Shown in pieces: positions 1-12,049 of a stretch of 48,009 nucleotides of DNA (its first letter is position 1; each line of letters opens with the position of its first letter). Source of the stretch: Paramacrobiotus richtersi (taxonomy: Eukaryota; Tardigrada; Eutardigrada; Parachela; Macrobiotidae); NCBI GenBank assembly GCA_034698045.1, contig JAQGAU010000054.1:1-48009 (forward strand). The letters are read 5' to 3'. A program made the position numbers and the translations under genes. Below the pieces are notes generated by a model. That model saw nothing but the letters and a program-made list of their open reading frames with translations, made no database searches and was not told the DNA's origin.

Positions 1-749
1 TCCAGGGGTAAGATTTCCGTGTAGACGTTTAATTCTCGAACACGGCGGTCGATCACCTGGAAAACGTTTTCTGGTAGATAAAAGCAATGGAGTGGGTTTC
101 ATTCGCTCTGATCGTCAAAAAAACCCCCAAAAAAATCGAAAAAACCGCATTGCTTTTTTGTTTATTTATTTTCGAAAAAAACGTGTTTTTTCTCTCATAG
201 TAAAAGAATGACTAACTAAAAATAAATTAAAAATTATTTCGAGCGTTTTTTTTTGAAGATGGGTCCACAAACCTGAGAAAGTTAAAAAGAAATGCAAGAA
301 AGAACCGAAAAAATAGCATTAGATTCGAATTCGAATGCAGCATATGAAAAATTCATATTCGCTCGCAATGCCAATTCTTCGCACTGGGTTTTAACTTTCC
401 AATGAAGAAAAACTAGAAATGTTAAAGAAAAACTTGAGAGCCTTAATATGATGTCCTATAATGACAGTTTAAGCGCTGAAAAACTGCACTTTTCGTCTTT
501 TCCTCCAGAAAACAGTTCCAGGGGTTTTACCTTGCCATACTGTGCACCCGCATCCAAAATGGCCACCTTATCCAAATCAGGATGCACCGGAGTACCATTC
601 CCGTTCAGCGGCATACTAGCAGCATGCTGGATAGCCGGAGAAACGTTCTCGTCGGTGGGGACCACTTTGGAAGCCATTGGCGTTGTCACCGGGTTCGATG
701 CTGTTCCTCCACTGCCCGACAACGATGAGGAGCGCGTCTTGAAGCTCAT
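1..749 (-). CDS. GMPS: GMP synthase (glutamine-hydrolysing), 5' end, partial at window edge
   Basis: GMP synthase converts XMP to GMP with ATP and glutamine in cytosolic purine synthesis. Two exons are visible. Exon 1 is 749-531: start ATG at 749, a serine/proline-rich leader of about 60 residues, then KVAILDAGAQYGK, the opening strand of the class I glutamine amidotransferase domain. The donor GTAAAA follows at 530. Exon 2 is 56-1, after an acceptor AG at 58-57, and reads VIDRRVRELNVYTEILPLE, which continues the family sequence directly. The rest of the glutaminase domain and the ATP-pyrophosphatase and dimerisation domains lie outside the window. The intron (57-530) is AT-rich with nothing else recognisable. 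The gene is divergent from PINK1, about 1 kb away. The identity is firm; the exact start codon is an inference from the open frame. Confidence 0.93.
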
Positions 750-1790
750 ACCGTTCCGTTACACTGGCCTGAGCAAATACACCACCACAACGCTGATAAG
801 ATGCCCCACAATATCGTACACGGGAAGGACTTTGGAACGATTGTGCGTCCGCTTCGGCTGATAAGTGTCGAATCATTCGAAGGAAACACACACACGGCGG
901 AGAAGACAGCGTGTAGCTGCGGGGAAAGAGAGATCAACGATTGCTTGACAGGAGAAAAGAGTGAAAAATGATTCCGCTAAGAAATTAAACACTAATTAGG
1001 GTAAGTGGATCTGTGATTGTTTTAATGACGACTGATGAATAGCCGTCGGATGAATTTTTCAAGAAAGCTTTGAAAAATCCATTCGCAAACGCGCCTAAAA
1101 AGTAAAAACCAGCGCCAACAACAAATCTCGTCCGTCGCAGTGCGGAATATCGCGTGGGAACGGTATGTCCAGCCTGCTGACGGTTATTGGCTGTGAAATT
1201 ATTTTCGGCCAATCGCCGCACGAGACAATCTGGGCCGTTACAGATTACCGTCAAAAGGCGGCGACTTTGACCAAAATTCTGCGGATACGCGGTATTTTTC
1301 TTCGGAACTAAAATTCTTTATTTTATTGCTGACTTTCCTAAACTATGTTTTCGGAAGAGCCTTGATAGTCGATGTCTAGATCGGACTAAATGAAGGTCAG
1401 CGCGACGAGCGAGAAATTGGATAAACAAAACCTATCCGGTTCGATTCCTGTGCAAAAGCGTTGCTGTGACTAGATCTGATACAGGGAAATATCAGCATTG
1501 CCCAATTCATTTTACTCAATTTGTTTCGCCGTATTAATCTAGCGCATGCTGACTCACGATATGTTGTACCTTATGACATCATGCTCATCTGATGGATGTT
1601 TTCAGTTTTGTAATTTTGATTCTTGAACCTTGTCCTTGCGTTTATTTCTATTTTCTCTGTTTTACTTCGTCTCGCTTATTCCGCATTCTTTCGCAGTTAA
1701 TTTGAAGCACTGTAGATCTTTCTGACAGTGAAGAGAATTTCAAGTAAAAAGTTGATCTGATCGTCGTACGAGTTTACCACCGGGGGAACA
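750..1790. promoter_or_regulatory. Divergent intergenic region between GMPS and PINK1
   Basis: These 1.04 kb separate the two start codons of the head-to-head genes and must hold both 5' UTRs and promoters, perhaps shared. I see no clear TATA box or other named element. A minus-strand open frame at 985-1254 has no family resemblance and is not called. The PINK1 start context (ACAATGT at 1788-1794) is acceptable for an animal start codon. Confidence 0.5.
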
Positions 1791-4700
1791 ATGTCCCTAA
1801 AGCAAGTGCTCATGGGTTTCCACCACCATCTCCTGCGTCTCCGCGCCGGCGCCTATCTCCGCCGTCCCATCGCCAACGCGGCCGGGCACCCTCACCTACG
1901 GGATGTGCAGGAGTTAGCGCGCTTTCGCCATCCTATCCCGATCACCGAGGCGTCTCCCGTCCACGCCACGCGTCTCTTATCCTTTCCTCGCAGCTTCCAG
2001 GATTTTATTCGTTCTGTCCTGGCGCTGACTCCGACGCTACTGCGTCGGGGACAGGCGGCGGCGGTGTATGCTGGACGATTCGCCATCGTCCGCCCGGGAC
2101 GCACGGTGGCCCCGTTGTTGGGATTTATCGCGGCGCTGCTCCAGGAGAGCAAGACGGATGAGTTCAAGACGCAGGCTGCTTGTGTGGTTGTTCGGGTACG
2201 TGAAAATTGTTAAGCGTGCTTTTAGGAGATTTTTGCTATTTTATTTCAGATTTATATTTGATTTTCTGTCATTCTCAGAGACGGATTTCATTTTAAGAAA
2301 CTCGGCAGCACAGTTAGCGAAATAGCTGTATAACATCTACAAATCGTAGTGTTGTGGCTCGCACTGCGGTGTTATCCGGTGTTGATTCATCACCCGGAAA
2401 ACAGTAATTTCGTAGTGTTAACGGAATGAATTTGTGAAATCGTTGGCAGTATTCTTTTGTTATTTTTTTAATCAAATGTATGCATTTTTCCTGTATTAAA
2501 TTATTGTAATTTTTTTGCGCTCGTGTCTACTTATTAGTAACATTTTCACTTTTTTAGCCTTTTTAGATTTTGCGCTGCTGCTGTGCCGCAACAGTCTGAC
2601 AGTGTGTACAAGTAGGAAACGTTACAGGCTTTGCGTATCTTTAGGATGAGGCAAACGAATTCTCCAAACGAGCTCTGGAAAATATCAAGTCGCAGTTTGA
2701 TCTGTCTTCCTTCCGTCGCATTTCCGATCTGGACTTTGGACGCCCACTGGGCAAGGGCTGTAATGCTGCGGTGTATGAGGCTCGCCTGAAGGAAACTAAT
2801 CAAGCAGGTAACATTTCTGTTTCCTTCGATAGACTACTGAGGTTCAGTTGGATTTTGATCGTTCGAAATGTAAGAATGTGTGCACAGAGGATAAAGCGCG
2901 GATATCATTAGAAACGCGTCATGATAAATTATAGAAGATGTAGACTATGGGCTGACAGAGTTTTGCTCACATGGATGTGCAGCTACGTGCATAGAAGTAT
3001 TTCAACATCTAGTTTCACTGTTTCACTAAAGAGTAACTTTTTGTCTTTTGGAAAAAATTACAAATTTTTGAAAGCGTGAATATTTTAATTAGGGAACTAC
3101 TTAGTTTTATAAATTAATGATGTTATAGCTGCAAGAAACTGTTACCCAAGCCGATAATATTGGCGCAAAGTAATTAACAATTTTGAATTCGAATCTCGCA
3201 TTTCAAATCTCTTCACAAGTCACTGTTAGACATGTGCATCGACTGCGCAGGATGAGTTAATTCCAGTAAATTATTGAAATAATATTATTGTTATTGAAAT
3301 TCCAGACAGCCTTATGGGATGGAAAATATTTTATGGAAGCGTTTTATTTTAAAAGAAAACGAAATTTGCAATTGCTGATTGAATTCCTGTCTATATTTGC
3401 AATTTTTGAGCAAAAATAACGAAAATTCTGATCAGAAAAACGAAAATACTGAACGTACTCGGACATTTCATGTTATTATGAAATTCCTATCCCTAATGCG
3501 TTGATTTTTCAGCCCGGTATGATTTGGCTGTGAAAGTGCTGTTCAATTATTCCCTCCATTCCGATGTGGACAGTGTGGAGCGACTCTTTGAGAACGAATT
3601 GTTACCGTCCCACCTGAAACATTTGAACATTATTGATGTTTTCAAAGCCTGTGTGGATGAGATGCCACCGCTGCAGCATTCTGAGAAGCTGTTCCCTAGC
3701 GCTCTTCCCCGCCAGATGAATGCACAAGGACTTGGACGGAGCCAGACCATGTTCGTTGTGATGAACAAGTATGTATATACAGAATATAATGTTTGTATAT
3801 CTGTAGCTCCGTAAACAAGCTACTAATTCTGATTTAGGCGTTGAAATTTTTTATTCAACTTAAATCTTATTTTTCTTCATATTTTTTCATCGAAATCTTT
3901 ACAATTTTACCTTCAAATCTCTTTTTTTTAAAATTTGCTGCAATGTCACTTAGTTGCGTATCGTTATTTCTCGTTAGCTGACAACTTGTCTAACTTCCCC
4001 CGTTGAGCAGATTCAAATACAAAATTCGTGTTCCGAAGTCTGAGGTGTATTGGGAAGTCGTGTAATGTTTAATGACCTTAGTTCTTAAAATTCTGCTAGA
4101 ATTGTACTAAAAATTGTCATTTACACCTGTCGAAAATTTGATTATATAATGTCCTGATGGTTTTTTAGGTTTTCTTCCTTTTGTGAGTTTTGGATTGAAT
4201 TTTTTTGATATTTGTGTTGCATTGTGTGCAGATTTTTGCTTTATATTCCAGAAATGCTTGATGCCTCTAATCTTCAAAAGTTTTACAGTCTAAATGTTTT
4301 TATTGACGGTTTCACATGATTCGCGATGATGATCTGTGATTTTCAGCGAATATTTGGATTTACAGATACACTTGCACGTTACGGGATCTGGTGGAGCAGG
4401 GTGGTTATTCCTTCAAGGAAGGTTTATCAGTTTTCACTCAGTTACTGGAAGGCGTCGTGAAGCTGGTAAAGGAAAAGATTGTGCATCGGGACATCAAGAG
4501 TGACAATGTTCTGCTGCGGAAATCTGAAGGTGTGCAGGATAAATCGTAGTGTGACGGCTGTGTTCTCCGCTTTAGCGGGTTTCAACAGATTAAACGTTTC
4601 AGCATGTCTAAATTTTCAGTAAATTCTATATTGACGAAAAAGGCCTGTTCTTTTGATTTTCTTCAAAACTTCGGTACAAGTTCAATTTTTATTCTCATAG

Positions 4701-6491
4701 CAGATTTTCGTTTCAGATTGATATGAACGGTTCAGTTGACGCTTGTAACTAGCTCACACGGTTCACAATCTGTATTAATTTAGTGTTGAAGATCATAGAT
4801 AGTGAATTCAGGTTGGTTTTGGTCTCATAGATGGTCAGGTGCTGCGAGCGGTCATCTCGGATTTTGGCTGCAGTCTGAGATCGTTGCGCCTCCATTTCAC
4901 TACGTCGCATATTTCACGGGGCGGAAATCGAGCGCTGATGGCACCAGAGGTACAAAATAATAACTTCTTCTTTGCAATATGGCCCAATTCGAATTTGTGT
5001 ATTAATTCCGTAGTAATTCATAAGCTTTGATTCTAACCCATGTGACAATCGTGATTTTTTTCTTTTTTCATGCTGGTTGCTTTTGAAAAGTTTATAGGAA
5101 AGCTTTCTCAAGTGGTTTGTCTTCAATTTTTGGCTTTTTTATAGTTATATAAGACCGTACTTGTTTTTCATGATGATTTAACGGCTTTGTTTCATGCTGG
5201 CTTGTGATTACCTTTCCTGCTTATTTTGAATAGTGTGATTGTATTTATTTAGCACATTATTCTTTCAGACTTTTTCTAACCAAATTTTGCTGTAGGTGAT
5301 CAATGCCGAGCCTGGTTTGTTTACCGTAATCGACTATAGTCGCGCTGATCTGTGGTCAATGGGAACTATCGCTTATGAGATCTTTGCCGGATATAATCCA
5401 TTTTTCGAGGGCATCAAGTTGAATTCGGCGAGCTACGATGAAGATGCGCTGCCGGACGTGTCGGTCGAGTGTGCTCCCTTGAATAATTTGATCCGGGCCA
5501 TTTTACGCCGCGATCCTTGTAAGGTAAGGAGAATCGGTGCAGTGTGGTCAGACGTGGTATGCAATTGTGATGAATCGTAGGACAGTGGCATGTGCACGTT
5601 TCACACGATCGCCAGCGTTGTAATTCTCAGCTGATAATATAATTATCATACGGCTCAATGTGATTCAGTATCCATTAGAAAGGAATATTTTTATTCTGTA
5701 ATTTCGGACAACTTAGAAAATTAATAAAAGCTTATTAGTAGACTTTAAAACCTTAGTCAGTTTATTCATAAACCAGATAGATGGGAAGTTTTTAAACTGC
5801 ACATAAAGGAAAATTGCAGCGGATAAGGAGAACAGCGTTGTATTCCGGTAGACGAATTATCAGGAAAATGCGAATTAAATTTAGTAAACAGTTATTTTTA
5901 TTTACTAATTACTGGCAGATTTAAACGATAAAAGTAATTCCGTGAATTACATTACCAGTAACATTATGTCTCGGATCGGTACTCACAAACAGGTAAAAAG
6001 ACCGGTTGAGCCTATGGTGAATCGTAGTGCAGTAGATTGCAAAAAGGAACTGTGTTATGTTTAACAGCTATCAATACAGTGCTGTCTGAATCGGTATCTC
6101 TAAAAAATATTTTTATGCGGGAATTTTATCATGAATAAAAGAACACGGCATCCCATATCAGTTACAAAGCTCTTTTGCTTTGATGCATAGAGATTTCACT
6201 AATTTTTTCAAATGTCTGACATCTGTAAAATGTGTCATATTTCAGCGTCCATCTCCGGCTGTAGCGGCTACAGCCTGTCACATGCTGTTATGGAGTTTCC
6301 CCTTGGACGAAATGACCAGCGACGGTCCAACGGTGGAACAGGTGCGATTGTGGATCATGAAGTTGTGCGTCCAGCTGATTTGTGGATGCCGTGATCAGCC
6401 GATGCAGCGAGCGTTGCTGGCCACTTTTCTCAAACGCTGCAATGTCACACAGATTATCCAGGCTGGGAAAGTGCTTATTGGACAGACTTGA
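1791..6491 (+). CDS. PINK1: PINK1, mitochondrial serine/threonine ubiquitin kinase, seven exons
   Basis: PINK1 phosphorylates ubiquitin and Parkin on damaged mitochondria to start mitophagy. Hand-spliced exons are 1791-2195, 2645-2807, 3513-3768, 4366-4529, 4831-4949, 5296-5523 and 6246-6491. All introns are GT-AG, phases agree throughout, and the product is 526 residues (human 581). The N-terminus (about 1-100) is Arg/His-rich and Asp-poor, as a mitochondrial targeting sequence is. It is followed by a hydrophobic stretch, GRTVAPLLGFIAALLQE, that matches the membrane segment where PARL cuts. Kinase landmarks are the glycine-loop GKGCNAAVYE (172-180), the catalytic Lys in LAVKV (K197), GLGRSQTMFVVMNK, HRDIKSDN (315-322), DFG (340-342) and MAPE (366-369). 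The last exon is the helical C-terminal extension typical of PINK1 (EQVRLWIMKLCVQLICG). A poly(A) signal AATAAA lies at 6829. Many decayed copies of its exons follow downstream. Confidence 0.95.
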
Positions 6492-7852
6492 CGGGGATAT
6501 TGCAATATTTTTGTGGAGAAAATTTTGGATAACCTTCTGGAAAAACGCAGAATTTTAAACAGGGAAAATTGGATCTCACAGCTTGTATATTTTAATTTTC
6601 TTAATGCATTGAAATGGGCATGTCTTGAATTTTTCTGATGTTTATCTGGTAAATGTGATGAAAAATTTGTTTTATTCTTGTGTGAATTTTTGTCGTATGT
6701 CATAACGGAATGGGATCGTTGGTTTTTAGCACAATCTTGGAATACTGTTCAGCTTTTATTTTAAGATAGGTACACCGTGCGGCGATAAAGACAGTACTTT
6801 CCTAATAATCTGTAAAAGGGTTATGAAAATAAAAGAGGAATGCCGTAATTATCAGAATAAAGTAAAAAATCTAACAATTTAGAAACCTTTTACAAGTTTT
6901 ACACCAGTGTTATCATTTGCGGCGTTTGCCAGAGAAGTTTGGGGAATAAAGACTTGCCTTTACACTACGTTTCTCATGTTCATCTCACCTTCAGATTTCC
7001 GCAGCAGAATGTTACACTTTTGATATTATCTCGATGCACGATGTTTCCTTGGCCTTTGCAGTAACTATGTGAAAACTTATAGACCATCCCTGAAGAATCA
7101 CCACTTACCTGTTAGATCCAAATATTCATTAAAAAAACATAATCAATTGAAGTAAAATCTTTAATGACGCACATTAATATTCAGAATTCAACGTCTTCTG
7201 AAAACAGCGCTATGAAGCATTTTTGCTAAGAAAGGCAACACTCTGCAGACGCTGAAACATGAAACTTTAAAAAAAGTAAACAAAAAATCGCGAAGGAAAC
7301 GAAAGCTGATTATTTTATTTGAATTATTTTGTTATAAATTTTATTTTATTTTAAATTATTTTATTTAAATTAAATTTTAATATTCTAGCAGAATCGCCAA
7401 AACTAGGGCCATTAAACATAACGCAACTTCCGAACTTAGATATAGTGAGTTCTTGGTCATACATATAAATTATATTGTAATGATAATTTCGTAATATGAT
7501 AAATTTCGATTTATTTCATATGCCATTTTGTAGACGTGCGCTGAGATTTTCCAGATGTAACGTTCGTCCTTTCAGTGCTGCTCCACGTTCTAGAACTTCC
7601 GTGTCGTATTCATGGTTTTAAACTTAATAACCTCAAATTTAGTACATTTTGCAGCCCTAGTTTCTCATGCAATGTGCTTGAAAAGCTTCACGCAGTTTTT
7701 CAAGTGTGCTTTCCTGTGTTTCCGGTTTTAGCGGATATTGAACTGATTCATGCAGTTTTTCATGTCAGTTTTTCGTGCTCATTTAGCGGGGCTAGGTTAC
7801 TGCTCGTGTGTACAGTACTGTATTGCGAGAATTTATTTTGCGTTTATTCAGC
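6492..7852. other. PINK1 3' flank and spacer
   Basis: The first 350 bases are the PINK1 3' UTR. Its sequence recurs beside most later exon-7 copies, for example after 9103, 12770, 37500, 44799 and 47040, so the duplications included the 3' flank. AATAAA lies at 6829-6834. The stretch 7310-7400 is simple A/T sequence. The stretch 7570-7850 has a counterpart at 30430-30700 upstream of another PINK1 copy. I see no separate gene. Confidence 0.6.
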
Positions 7853-8049
7853 GTGATCGACTAGGTACAATCGCACTGGTCTGTGGTCAATCGGTGCTTT
7901 TGCCTATGAAATCTTTGCCGGTTATAATCCCTTTTTCGAGGGCAATGAAATTAAATTCAGCGAGCTACGATGAAGGTGCGCTGCCGGACGTGGCGGTCGA
8001 TTGTACTCCCTTGAATTACTTTATCCGGACCATTCTGCGGCTTGACAAG
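7853..8049 (+). pseudogene. Decayed copy of PINK1 exon 6
   Basis: This copies the exon that encodes the segment after the APE motif, including SASYDEGALPDVAVDC. Small indels break the frame (in-frame stops appear early), and the C-terminal CRRDP part is shortened to RLDK. The donor GTAAGG is kept at 8050, and the downstream intron still carries both copies of the AATCGTAGTG motif (8080 and 8484). It forms a block with the exon-7 copy at 8737-9102. It cannot contribute a working kinase exon. Confidence 0.85.
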
Positions 8050-8736
8050 GTAAGGAGAATCACTTCGTGGAGTGTGGTGAATCGTAGTGCAATGGCATAC
8101 TCCCACAAAAGAATTATACTATTATGCTCAGTTTCTATCTGATAGTAAGGCCGCGCTGTGTGATTCAGAACGAATATTTTTGTGCTGTGTTTCGAGTAAA
8201 AAAAATCGATATCATTTCGTAGAACAAGTGTATTCGAGACTTAAAGTACAAACGAAGGAAAAGTGTGTCACGGAATAAGACAAAAAGAGCATTCGTTGTA
8301 TTCTTTATCGGACAACTGCGAAATAAAGGCAGTAATTAGAGTAACACATTTGTACAATGATAGTTAAATTCTTTATCTTCCGAGATCACATTAATTATAA
8401 CTGATGAACAATATGAGTCCGATTTCTCTTATTGATAGTCCTAATGTGAAGAAACCCGGTTGAGCGTAGAGTGCGCTGGGGTGAATCGTAGTGCAGTGGC
8501 ATACGTGCAAAGTCTTTAAAATTCTTCAGTGTTATATCGCGTAGATATTATTCAATGGGATGCTGTCTGTTTCGGTATTCGTACGAACTTTTTATGCTGG
8601 TTTTCATGCTATGAATAAAAAAAGATGGCATTCCAAATCAGCTGTAAGTCAATTCCATACAGATCTTTTGATAAATAGAGTTTGGCATTAATTTTGTCAA
8701 CCATGTCTGAGAAGTGTACAATTTGCCATATTTCAG

Positions 8737-9102
8737 CGTCTTTCTCCGGCAGTAGCGGCTACAGCCTGTCACATGTTGTTATGGGCTTTTCCCTTGCAAG
8801 AAATGACCAGCGAAGGTCAAACGGTAGAGCAGGTGCGATTGTGGATCATGAAGTTGTGTGTTCAGTTGATTTGCGGATGCCGGGATCAGCCGATGCAACG
8901 GGCATTAGTGGCCACTTTCCTCAAACGCTGCAATGTCGCGCAGATTATCCAGGCTGGAAAAGTGCTAACTGGACAAACTAGACGGGAATTCTGCAACTTT
9001 TGCGGAGAAATTCTTCTGGAAAAACGCAGAATTTTAAATAGGGAGAAGTGGATTTCAGAGCGAGGATATTTTAGTTTTCTTACTGCATTGAAATGGGCTT
9101 GA
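8737..9102 (+). CDS. Duplicate PINK1 terminal exon with open frame and extended C-terminus
   Basis: This second copy of the PINK1 last exon follows a good acceptor (TTTCAG ending at 8736) and is open for 121 codons in the phase of the true exon 7. It differs by a few mostly mild changes (for example SFPLDEMTSDG to AFPLQEMTSEG). The normal stop codon TGA has become AGA, so the frame runs on for about 39 residues through former 3' UTR to TGA at 9100. A poly(A) signal AATAAA follows near 9272. It could serve as an alternative terminal exon of PINK1, spliced from exon 6 at 5523, or it may simply be a young fragment. Nothing in the DNA proves use. Confidence 0.45.
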   Translation, partial: RLSPAVAATACHMLLWAFPLQEMTSEGQTVEQVRLWIMKLCVQLICGCRDQPMQRALVATFLKRCNVAQIIQAGKVLTGQTRREFCNFCGEILLEKRRILNREKWISERGYFSFLTALKWA

Positions 9103-10526
9103 ACTTTTTAATGTTTATCTGGTAAATGTGATGTATAATTTGTTTTATTCTTTTTGAATTTTTGTCATCTGTCATAAAGCGATGTAATCGTCGGTTTTAA
9201 AGCACAACATTGGAATACTTTTACAGAGGATTAAATACTGTCTATATCGCCGCACGGTGTACCTATATCCCAATAAAATTTGAATAGGGTTATGGGAAGA
9301 AAAAGAAACGCCGCAATTTTAATCCGGGTTAAGCAAAAAATTGAAATTAAATTAAAAAAATTTAAATCTAAAAAATCTAAATTTCAATCTAAATTTCTAA
9401 TCTAGATCTGCTTCTTGTTAGCCACATACTGTACTCTGATGTACTTACTGAAATCAGTGGAATTCTGACATAATGCCAAGAAAATAAAGACTGCTTCATC
9501 GCATAGCAGCAAAAGTTTCGCAGCAAAGCATTTGTATATTTTCAAATGATACTGTTATATGACCGAGGCGATCCTTCGAAAAGATGTTGTGACAATCATG
9601 ACACGTCTTGTTCGGTTGTGTGACCTTAATTTTAGAGAATTACATAAAAGTTAAATTCATTTAGCCCTTTATGCACAATGTGACTCTCCAAAAATCCATG
9701 CGTTGCTCAAGATTCAAAAACTACCAATAACATACGATTTTTTTGTTGCAGTACAGTACCTGTTCCATTTATCATTGTGTCATGTTTTCATTACGAACTC
9801 TTTTCTCGCATTTTTTTGCAAAATAGTTTTGCTGTAATTTATTTTATAAAAGTACTCTAAATTGCGCTGATAGAAAAGAATGCGCTGATTGATTCGGTTG
9901 ATGGGATTATGGCGGGAAGACGAAAAATCTCGTAGAAATATACATTTATTAGATTCAAGTGGTCCACATCCGGCACTGACGGATGCGCTCTTCTAGTTTT
10001 CACTAAACATAAGAGATGCGGTCACTAAAGGAAAAAACCGTTGCCTTCTAAGAACGAACCATGAAACAAGGCTCGCTGAACCACTAAACAAAAGAAAAAT
10101 GCACATGCGGCCGATGTTGTCGTCCAGATTCAACGCGCTACTCCTTCTCGCTGGCGAAGCGGCCGTGCTCGTCACGCGGCATTGTGTACGCGAAATCCCT
10201 AAAATTAAAAACATACATTAACCAAAACGAAATAAAAAATAGACATCCTATCTGTTGAATCGAAAGGACAGTAAACATTAAAATTAAATCGATAAATTAA
10301 CTGCAACACAGATCATAAACGTAAGTAGAACTAAAACATAGCAACTACTGTCAGATAGTAATCCGGAATGGTTCCTAATGATATGGATACACAGACTACC
10401 AAGTCGTATGCAAAAGGAATCAAGTCATATTGCGGCAAATCGCGAAAATATTAGATAACTGCAACACCGTGATCACTGACCTCCAGATCAAAATCCTGGC
10501 GATAATTGTATTCTCTTTTGTCAGGA
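9103..10526. other. Exon-7 copy 3' flank, then spacer with no clear gene
   Basis: Up to about 9310 this is PINK1-derived 3' flank. From 9340 to 9420 it is A/T-rich simple sequence. A GC-richer island at 10090-10200 (minus strand) reads as a possible short terminal exon, with acceptor TTTTTAG and then MPRDEHGRFASEKE and a stop. I do not recognise it, and a degenerate relative seems present near 38390, so it may be repeat-derived. I see nothing else. Confidence 0.35.
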
Positions 10527-11802
10527 GAATCTCGTCCTTGTCTTTTCCTCCACGGCTGGGGCCCTCGACTACGCTGGTATGCCTGCTATGTCCAGCCTTC
10601 GCGATGGTTAAGTCGTAACACCCGTAACAAACTTGTCGACCGAAGCGGAGCGAAGGTCCTCTATACTCAACTCAAATGGATTTCGATGTCCGTCTGTCAT
10701 TCCGTCGGTCGGTCATCATTGTTTTTATTTACTAGTTTATCATTTATTATATCTGTTTATAATATTTGTTTATTTATTTTACTTATTTATTATTATTTAT
10801 TTATTACCCTTTCATTTTATTATTTATTACATATTAGTTTTATTGTCATATTTTATTATTTATTTTGTTATTAATAATAGAATATGATTATTGTTTTTAG
10901 TTTAATATTTATTATATCTGTTTATAATATTTGTTCATTTATTTTACTTATTGATTATTATTAATTTATTACCCTTTCATTTTATTATTTATTACATATT
11001 AGTATTATTTATTTTATTTTATTATTTATTTTATTATTGATAATAGAATATGATTATTGTTTTTAATATCGGTCAAGACTGTTTGTTGTTTTCTTATTTA
11101 TTTCTTAACGTTAATATATAGTATGATTTTATACTACCAATAGTGCCATAGCTTGACTATTCAAGGGACTACGGCTTAGGTGCTGGTATTGGGGAGGTTA
11201 TCTCAGTTTTCAAAAGTCCGCGAAGTACTTTTCACAGGCAGAAAGCTGCTTTCCGATTATTTTTAGATTAAAAAAATTTTTTCACAACTGCCCCTCGGCC
11301 ATCCGAAAATTTCCCAGACCAGTGAGAAGCCCTCAAATTATTAGATGAAAACCTTTCCTGGTGAATTTCAAACAAAAAATCCTTTTTGCCGTGAAATAAA
11401 GGGCATGCCCACTGATGTCAAAAATTTATCTTGCTGCCCTCGCTGCATTTCGATGACACCAAAATAACAAAACAAACATTTTCCTAATCAAATTTTCAGA
11501 TTAAAGAATACCACTTTTTAGCTCAAAATGCGTATTTCTTCTCGTACTGGACGGGCTCGTGGGTTATACAAATCCATAACATAATGATTTAAATTACTTT
11601 ACATGTGCGTACTTTCTTCGGTTCGGTCATTTCAGTGCCCGCAATCAGCGAGTGCACTTTCCTAGTTTAAAGTCGGTTATACTTAAAGGTCACAAAATCA
11701 ATGGGAATTGCTAAACGTTAGCCGCGCGTCGTAAAAACTCAAACTAAGACTCAACAGGATTGTTGAAAAACAAGGCTACAAGGCTTCGCTTGTCCGGAGA
11801 TG
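10527..11802 (+). mobile_element. Repeat split by a roughly 1.03-kb insertion (copy 1)
   Basis: Segment A (10531-10636) and segment C (about 11668-11802) match the continuous sequence at 45748-45965. Between them sits segment B (about 10637-11667), beginning TCGACCGAAGCGGAGCG and ending CACTTTCCTAG. B occurs again in reverse orientation at about 45966-46476, inside segment C of the other copy. Two insertions of B at different positions in the same host repeat best explain this. B has no obvious terminal inverted repeats. Its ends (TC...CTAG) recall a non-autonomous Helitron, but I see no convincing 3' hairpin, so the class is open. No protein-coding capacity is evident. Confidence 0.6.
10738..11060 (+). 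repeat. Two tandem copies of a roughly 160-bp A/T-rich unit
   Basis: Inside segment B, the unit at about 10738-10898 is repeated almost unchanged at 10903-11060. Shared marks in order are TTATTATATCTG, TTACCCTTTCATTTTA and GAATATGATTATTG. The reverse-oriented element at 46140-46385 has the same type of A/T core but is shorter. It is a low-complexity tandem duplication with no coding value. Confidence 0.75.
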
Positions 11803-12049
11803 CTTATTACTAGCTTCTTCGACTCGAAAATGTGGATATACGAGCGTCTAAAAGCCGGGAAATTAAGCCGGGAAAGCGGTGGCTTTAAGTATGTAGATCC
11901 TCATCCAGGCGACATGAATTCAGTTGTACTCGTGCAAATTCTGAGCCGTTGTTTTAGCGGTTTCCCGTGTATTGTCGGTTTAATTAAATTTGCTATTGAT
12001 TTTCTCATTTTCGCGTTGACCAAAGCCTAGGTCATGAACGCGCTAAAAC

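Noticed and set aside
448-861. Plus-strand open frame of 137 codons
   Set aside because: It is antisense to GMPS exon 1, whose protein match on the minus strand is clear.
985-1254. Minus-strand open frame of 89 codons in the GMPS/PINK1 gap
   Set aside because: No family pattern and no splice context; it probably lies in 5' UTR or promoter DNA.
9993-10214. Minus-strand frame or possible terminal exon ending GRFASEKE
   Set aside because: No recognisable family and no partner exon found, and a degenerate relative near 38390 suggests repeat sequence.
10506-10887. Open frames rich in Ile, Leu, Tyr and Phe resembling membrane proteins
   Set aside because: They are produced by the A/T-rich tandem repeat (TTATTT units).
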